Positions 6,202 to 9,377 of a DNA stretch of 9,377 bases are shown piece after piece; position 1 is the first letter of the stretch, and every line of letters starts with the position of its first letter. The stretch is taken from NCBI GenBank assembly GCA_021783435.1, contig JAJXUC010000147.1, forward strand, positions 1 through 9,377, in the 5' to 3' direction. This DNA comes from Pseudomonadota bacterium (GTDB lineage: Bacteria > Pseudomonadota > Gammaproteobacteria > Burkholderiales > Burkholderiaceae). The notes beneath the pieces are model-generated. The model made no database searches. It worked only from the letters and a program-made list of their open reading frames with translations, and was not told the DNA's origin. The position numbers were made by a program, and so were the translations under genes.

Positions 6202-6903
6202 ATGAGCGATCCCGTCAAACATTCCGTGCTGTGCGTGTGCTTCGACACGTCCTGCACGGATTGCGGCGACCCGAACTCGCAACCCGTGCAGCCGGAGGAG
6301 GCCCTGCAGCGCCTGCGCGAGGGCGACGCCTGGGCTGCGCTGGCCATGAGTGGCCACGACACGCGCGAACTCACCACCTGGACCATGCGTCTGCGCCACC
6401 AACCCAGCGGCTGGCTTCCCGGCGTGGTCGCGCTGCTGCCCGACGTGGCCGCTCCCGGCGCGCTGGCGGCGCTGCGGTCCGGGGTCGATGCCGTGCTGCT
6501 CCAGGGCAGCACGGCGCCGCTGATCCGTGCCCAACTGGCCAGGCTGCGCGAGCGCGTGGCGCCGCAGCCCGATGGCTGGATGGTGCTCGACGACGCTCTG
6601 GCGCTGCAGGAGCAGACCCGGCAGCTGCGCGTGGGCATGCAGTCCGTCGAACTCGCGCCGCAACTCTTTCACCTGCTGTGGTCGCTCGCAGCGCAACGCG
6701 GCCACGTGATGAGCCCGCAGGCGCTGCGCCTGGCGATGGACATTCCGGCGCGCGCCCACCCCGACACCGTGCACACGGCCGTCGGCCGGCTGCGCCGCGC
6801 GCTGCGCCCGCACGGGCTGGACGCACGGCTGCAGACCGTGCATGGCGTGGGCTACCGCTGGGCGCAGGCGGGCGACGCCGGGCCCTTCGCGACGCCGGAC
6901 TGA
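6202..6903 (+). CDS. Orphan winged-helix regulator with degenerate receiver domain
   Basis: This is a predicted transcription factor of the OmpR/PhoB type, 233 aa. The C-terminal half (about 141-221) is a winged-helix DNA-binding domain: LRVGMQSVELAPQLFHLLWSL, the recognition-helix region HPDTVHTAVGRLRRAL, and the closing wing LQTVHGVGYRW. The N-terminal half resembles a receiver: the ALAALRSGVDAVLLQG...LIRAQLARLRER stretch follows the alpha4-beta5-alpha5 pattern. Aligning AWAALAMSGHD by eye with the usual VLDLMLPGMD places Ala46 at the phosphoacceptor, and the KPF lysine is Gln101, so phosphorylation looks unlikely. Residues 11-21 carry four cysteines (CVCFDTSCTDC). No histidine kinase is adjacent. 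The ATG at 6202 starts just before the first receiver strand but has only a weak binding site; in-frame ATGs at 6082 and 6091 are alternatives. The TonB-dependent receptor downstream is the obvious candidate target. Confidence 0.78.
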   Translation: MSDPVKHSVLCVCFDTSCTDCGDPNSQPVQPEEALQRLREGDAWAALAMSGHDTRELTTWTMRLRHQPSGWLPGVVALLPDVAAPGALAALRSGVDAVLLQGSTAPLIRAQLARLRERVAPQPDGWMVLDDALALQEQTRQLRVGMQSVELAPQLFHLLWSLAAQRGHVMSPQALRLAMDIPARAHPDTVHTAVGRLRRALRPHGLDARLQTVHGVGYRWAQAGDAGPFATPD

Positions 6904-6948
6904 GACCGGCTCCGTGGCTTCGCACCCCATGCGTGCCGGCCTTGCTTG

Positions 6949-6968
6949 CGCATGGCATATGCCATGCG
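6949..6968. promoter_or_regulatory. Perfect 20-bp palindrome, candidate operator
   Basis: CGCATGGCATATGCCATGCG is an uninterrupted dyad, 45 nt after the regulator stop and 158 nt before the TonB receptor start. It has no T-run and no loop, so it looks more like a protein-binding site than a terminator. Its centre lies about 80 nt before the predicted receptor transcription start, a position typical of activator sites. Confidence 0.45.
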
Positions 6969-7002
6969 GCGCCGACACACTTCGACGCAGTTCAGTGCCC
7001 CT

Positions 7003-7031
7003 CGGACAGAACGCGGTCAGGTCTCTGTAAC
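7003..7031 (+). promoter_or_regulatory. Candidate promoter of the TonB-dependent receptor gene
   Basis: CGGACA (7003-7008) and TGTAAC (7026-7031) each match 4 of 6 sigma-70 consensus positions with 17-bp spacing. The predicted start near 7038 gives a leader of about 90 nt. The weak -35 would fit activator dependence. No clear Fur box is seen. Confidence 0.3.
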
Positions 7032-7066
7032 CCCGGCTTCACGCACCCCGACTTGAATGTGTGGCT

Positions 7067-7087
7067 TCGAACACCGATGGCGTTCGA
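7067..7087. promoter_or_regulatory. Short inverted repeat in the receptor leader
   Basis: TCGAAC (7067-7072) and GTTCGA (7082-7087) are separated by 9 nt and lie 29 nt before the ribosome binding site. This could be an operator or a leader hairpin controlling translation. The 6-bp arms are short and may be chance. Confidence 0.2.
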
Positions 7088-7126
7088 CCACCCCGCCACA
7101 TCAAAAAGCCATTCCCGGAGGATCGC

Positions 7127-9377
7127 ATGCAACACCCAGCCAACCGGCCCGCGTTCAAGCGGACCGTGCTCGCGCAGACCCTGCTCGCCGCCTTGCTTTC
7201 CGCACCGTTCGCCGCGGCCCAGGCCCAAAGCGCCGCGACCGATCTGGGCACCGTCCAGGCCGGTGGCCAGGGCGGGACGGCCCAAGCCCAAAGCACGGAA
7301 TCGAAAAAACTCCAGCCCGAGCAAGTCTTCAAATCCGGGCAATCGACCAAGGTCCTGGGCAAATCCGAACTGCAGGCGGCCGGCCCAGTGGGCGGCAGCG
7401 CGCAGGCGCTGTCCCTTGCGCCCGGCGTCGGTGTCACGGGATACGGCGCCACCGGCTCGACGAAGAACTCCATCAGCGTCAATGGCCTCAAACAAGGCTG
7501 GGGCGGCTTCTCGAATGGTCAGATCGACAACGGCGCCCTCTCCGTCACCTTCGACGGAGTGCCGATGGTCAACCCATCGACAGGGCTGTGGGAATCGCCG
7601 CAAGTTCCCCAGCTCAGCCTGTTGCAGGGCATCGGGATCACCTATGGCCCGGGCGATCCCGAGGACCGCTGGTACAACAACATCGGCGGGCAAATTGCGT
7701 TCGTTCCCCTGCAACCGACCCCGCAGGCGGGAGGCTCGATTGGCTTGAGCGTGGGCAGCTATGGCGCAAGAAATCTCTCCTACAGCCTGAACACCGGAGC
7801 CCATGACGGCTGGTCCACGATCATCGCGGGCGGCACGGGCTCCTCCAACAGTTACAGAACCAGCGTCGATGGTTTTGACAACCGCAGCCAGAATTACGCA
7901 TTTTTCCTGAAGACGCGCAAACAGCTCGACCAGGGCGATATGTCATTCGGCTTTTACCAGGCTCGCGGCACGGGATACCGGCCCGTGATGATTCCGGTCC
8001 AGCCCATCGCCGGCGTCACGCTGGACGGAACCGCGAACACCCCTCTTTACAGCCAGCCCACCTCCGGGTTTTACAGCGCGATTCCGGCCAATGTCTGGTA
8101 CAAAATCGATACCAATAAAACCCGCCTGATCTACGGCAAATTCAACATTCAGGCAGACTCCAATCTCGCGATTCACAACTTGATTTGGTATAGGCTCGGC
8201 GAGCGCGTGCATGATCATTACAATAACTATGGCATGGGCAATCCCGGCAACCTGTTTGAACACAACAACCCGTCGACCACCACTTACGGAGACAAGCTTT
8301 GGGGCGACATCGCATTGCCCAATAACGTCATCAGCGTCGGCGGGTTTTTCCTGAAAAGCCACTACAATTCGCGCAACGCATTTTACAACCCGAATCCGCC
8401 TTATTTCGGAAGTCAGAGCGTTCCCAATGCCCATTACCGGAGCGACTATTGGGATCAAACCGATCTGGCGGTTTTCGCGCAGGACAAGATCAGCCCCCTT
8501 GCCAATCTGGACATCACGCCTGGAATCCGATTCATCAACGATCAGACCAATTATTATCCTGGCGCCCAGGCTGATTTTCCCCAGGCCTACGCCCTGTATC
8601 CGAACAACAACCAGGGCACGCTACCTGCCGCGAATGTGTCGCACCACGACACGGAGCCGTCAATCAGCGCCAACTATCGCCCGCTGGACTGGCTGGCATT
8701 CTTCGGAAATTACGCCGTTGCGTACAAGGAACCGCAGGTTGGCGGCGGTGGCGGCCTGTATCAGTCGACTCCGCCCATCTACAACCTGGAAAAGAGTCAG
8801 GATTATAACGTCGGCTTCAAGATCCACGTGAAGAATGGCGCCTATCTGCACAATTTCCTGCTCTCCGCATCCTATTATCACCTGCACTTCAGCAACCAGT
8901 ACATCCCGCTCTTTGATTCGAACGGCAATTATCTTGGCGACGCCAATGGCGATTCCGTCTATAAAGGTGTGAACATCAGCGCGTCGGATGACGTGCTGTA
9001 CAACTTGAATGTTTTTGCCAACCTCAATATCGAGAAGGCCGATTTCAACAACTACGTCACCGGCGGCGTCAGCTACAACGGACTTCCGGTCGCGAATGTG
9101 CCGAATCGCACGTTCAATATTGGCGCAACCTATCAATACTATCAATCCGGCGTGCTTTGGGAGCCGAAGGTTTGGTATCAATACGTCGGCGAACAAAACA
9201 TGTTCGACAACGGACTGGGAGCGACAAGCAATCAAAAAATCCCGGGTTACGGACTTCTGAATATTGGGCTCGATGGCGTTGTGCCGACGCATCAGTCGAT
9301 GGTCCATACCGTGCATTTCAGCATTGATGTCCTGAACGCGACCAACAAACAGTACAACCCGTTCGAGTTCGTCACCG
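7127..9377 (+). CDS. TonB-dependent receptor, 3' end beyond the window
   Basis: This is a predicted outer-membrane active transporter driven by TonB-ExbBD; the ligand is unknown. About 750 residues are visible, with no stop before the right edge. The start ATG has GGAGG (7117-7121) 5 nt upstream. A signal peptide (hydrophobic core 13-30) probably ends after AQA (33). LGTVQAGG (40-47) may be a weak TonB-box region. The plug runs from about 65 to 195, with KNSISVNGLKQG (113-124), VTFDGVPM (140-147), GIGITYGPGDPEDRW (168-182) and NNIGGQIAFVPLQP (184-197). A barrel of many alternating aromatic/polar strands follows. The last visible residues, DVLNATNKQYNPFEFV, resemble the near-terminal VxNLTNKxY strand of such receptors, so only a few tens of residues are probably missing. 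GC content falls from about 58 percent in the plug to about 50 percent in the barrel, unlike the neighbouring genes. Confidence 0.88.
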   Translation, partial: MQHPANRPAFKRTVLAQTLLAALLSAPFAAAQAQSAATDLGTVQAGGQGGTAQAQSTESKKLQPEQVFKSGQSTKVLGKSELQAAGPVGGSAQALSLAPGVGVTGYGATGSTKNSISVNGLKQGWGGFSNGQIDNGALSVTFDGVPMVNPSTGLWESPQVPQLSLLQGIGITYGPGDPEDRWYNNIGGQIAFVPLQPTPQAGGSIGLSVGSYGARNLSYSLNTGAHDGWSTIIAGGTGSSNSYRTSVDGFDNRSQNYAFFLKTRKQLDQGDMSFGFYQARGTGYRPVMIPVQPIAGVTLDGTANTPLYSQPTSGFYSAIPANVWYKIDTNKTRLIYGKFNIQADSNLAIHNLIWYRLGERVHDHYNNYGMGNPGNLFEHNNPSTTTYGDKLWGDIALPNNVISVGGFFLKSHYNSRNAFYNPNPPYFGSQSVPNAHYRSDYWDQTDLAVFAQDKISPLANLDITPGIRFINDQTNYYPGAQADFPQAYALYPNNNQGTLPAANVSHHDTEPSISANYRPLDWLAFFGNYAVAYKEPQVGGGGGLYQSTPPIYNLEKSQDYNVGFKIHVKNGAYLHNFLLSASYYHLHFSNQYIPLFDSNGNYLGDANGDSVYKGVNISASDDVLYNLNVFANLNIEKADFNNYVTGGVSYNGLPVANVPNRTFNIGATYQYYQSGVLWEPKVWYQYVGEQNMFDNGLGATSNQKIPGYGLLNIGLDGVVPTHQSMVHTVHFSIDVLNATNKQYNPFEFVT

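Noticed and set aside
6904..7126. Search for a Fur box or riboswitch before the TonB receptor.
   Set aside because: No GATAATGATAATCATTATC-like sequence and no known cobalamin or TPP element was recognised; only the dyads and a weak promoter are visible.
5733..7748. Plus-strand open frame spanning the gap, the regulator and part of the TonB receptor.
   Set aside because: It runs in a different frame through two well-supported genes and an intergenic repeat, and encodes Arg/Pro/Ala-rich sequence.
7943..9316. Two minus-strand open frames (7943-8458 and 8660-9316) across the receptor barrel.
   Set aside because: They are antisense to a continuous receptor frame with recognisable barrel sequence and lack convincing start signals.

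Overview
The window looks like part of a GC-rich betaproteobacterial chromosome, most likely Burkholderiales. The evidence is about 70 percent GC over most of its length, Gram-negative outer-membrane proteins, and a FecR/DUF6600-type Trp-rich protein of a kind common in that group. The genus cannot be fixed from this sequence. I found no tRNA, rRNA, CRISPR array, transposase or integrase.

Layout. (1) Positions 15-1792, plus strand: a UbiX-type flavin prenyltransferase, followed 20 nt later by an OprB-like carbohydrate porin and a strong GC hairpin. (2) Positions 1793-3966, plus strand: an intergenic region with a tandem array resembling PhoB half-sites, then a secreted phosphoesterase of the phospholipase C/acid phosphatase family with a His-Asp-Gly tail, ending at a clear intrinsic terminator. 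(3) Positions 4000-5778, minus strand and convergent with the phosphoesterase: a FecR/DUF6600-like exported protein with a Trp-rich middle and a Pro-rich tail. (4) Positions 5779-6201: a 423-nt gap with two palindromes, a REP-like element and a candidate promoter. (5) Positions 6202-6903, plus strand: an orphan OmpR/PhoB-type winged-helix regulator whose receiver domain appears to have lost its phosphoacceptor. (6) Positions 6904-7126: a gap with a perfect 20-bp palindrome and a candidate promoter. (7) Position 7127 to the right edge, plus strand: a TonB-dependent receptor, nearly complete, whose base composition falls to about 50 percent GC in its barrel.

How the parts may work together. The phosphoesterase, with a Pho-box-like array upstream, is best read as a phosphate-starvation scavenger that frees phosphate from esters in the periplasm or outside the cell. 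The orphan regulator and the TonB-dependent receptor sit in tandem around a perfect dyad; the simplest hypothesis is a local uptake module in which a phosphorylation-independent regulator controls a receptor of unknown ligand. The ubiX-porin pair may be one transcript but shows no shared function. The two most interesting points are the Pho-like array and the degenerate regulator/dyad/receptor cassette. Both are readings of sequence pattern and have not been tested.
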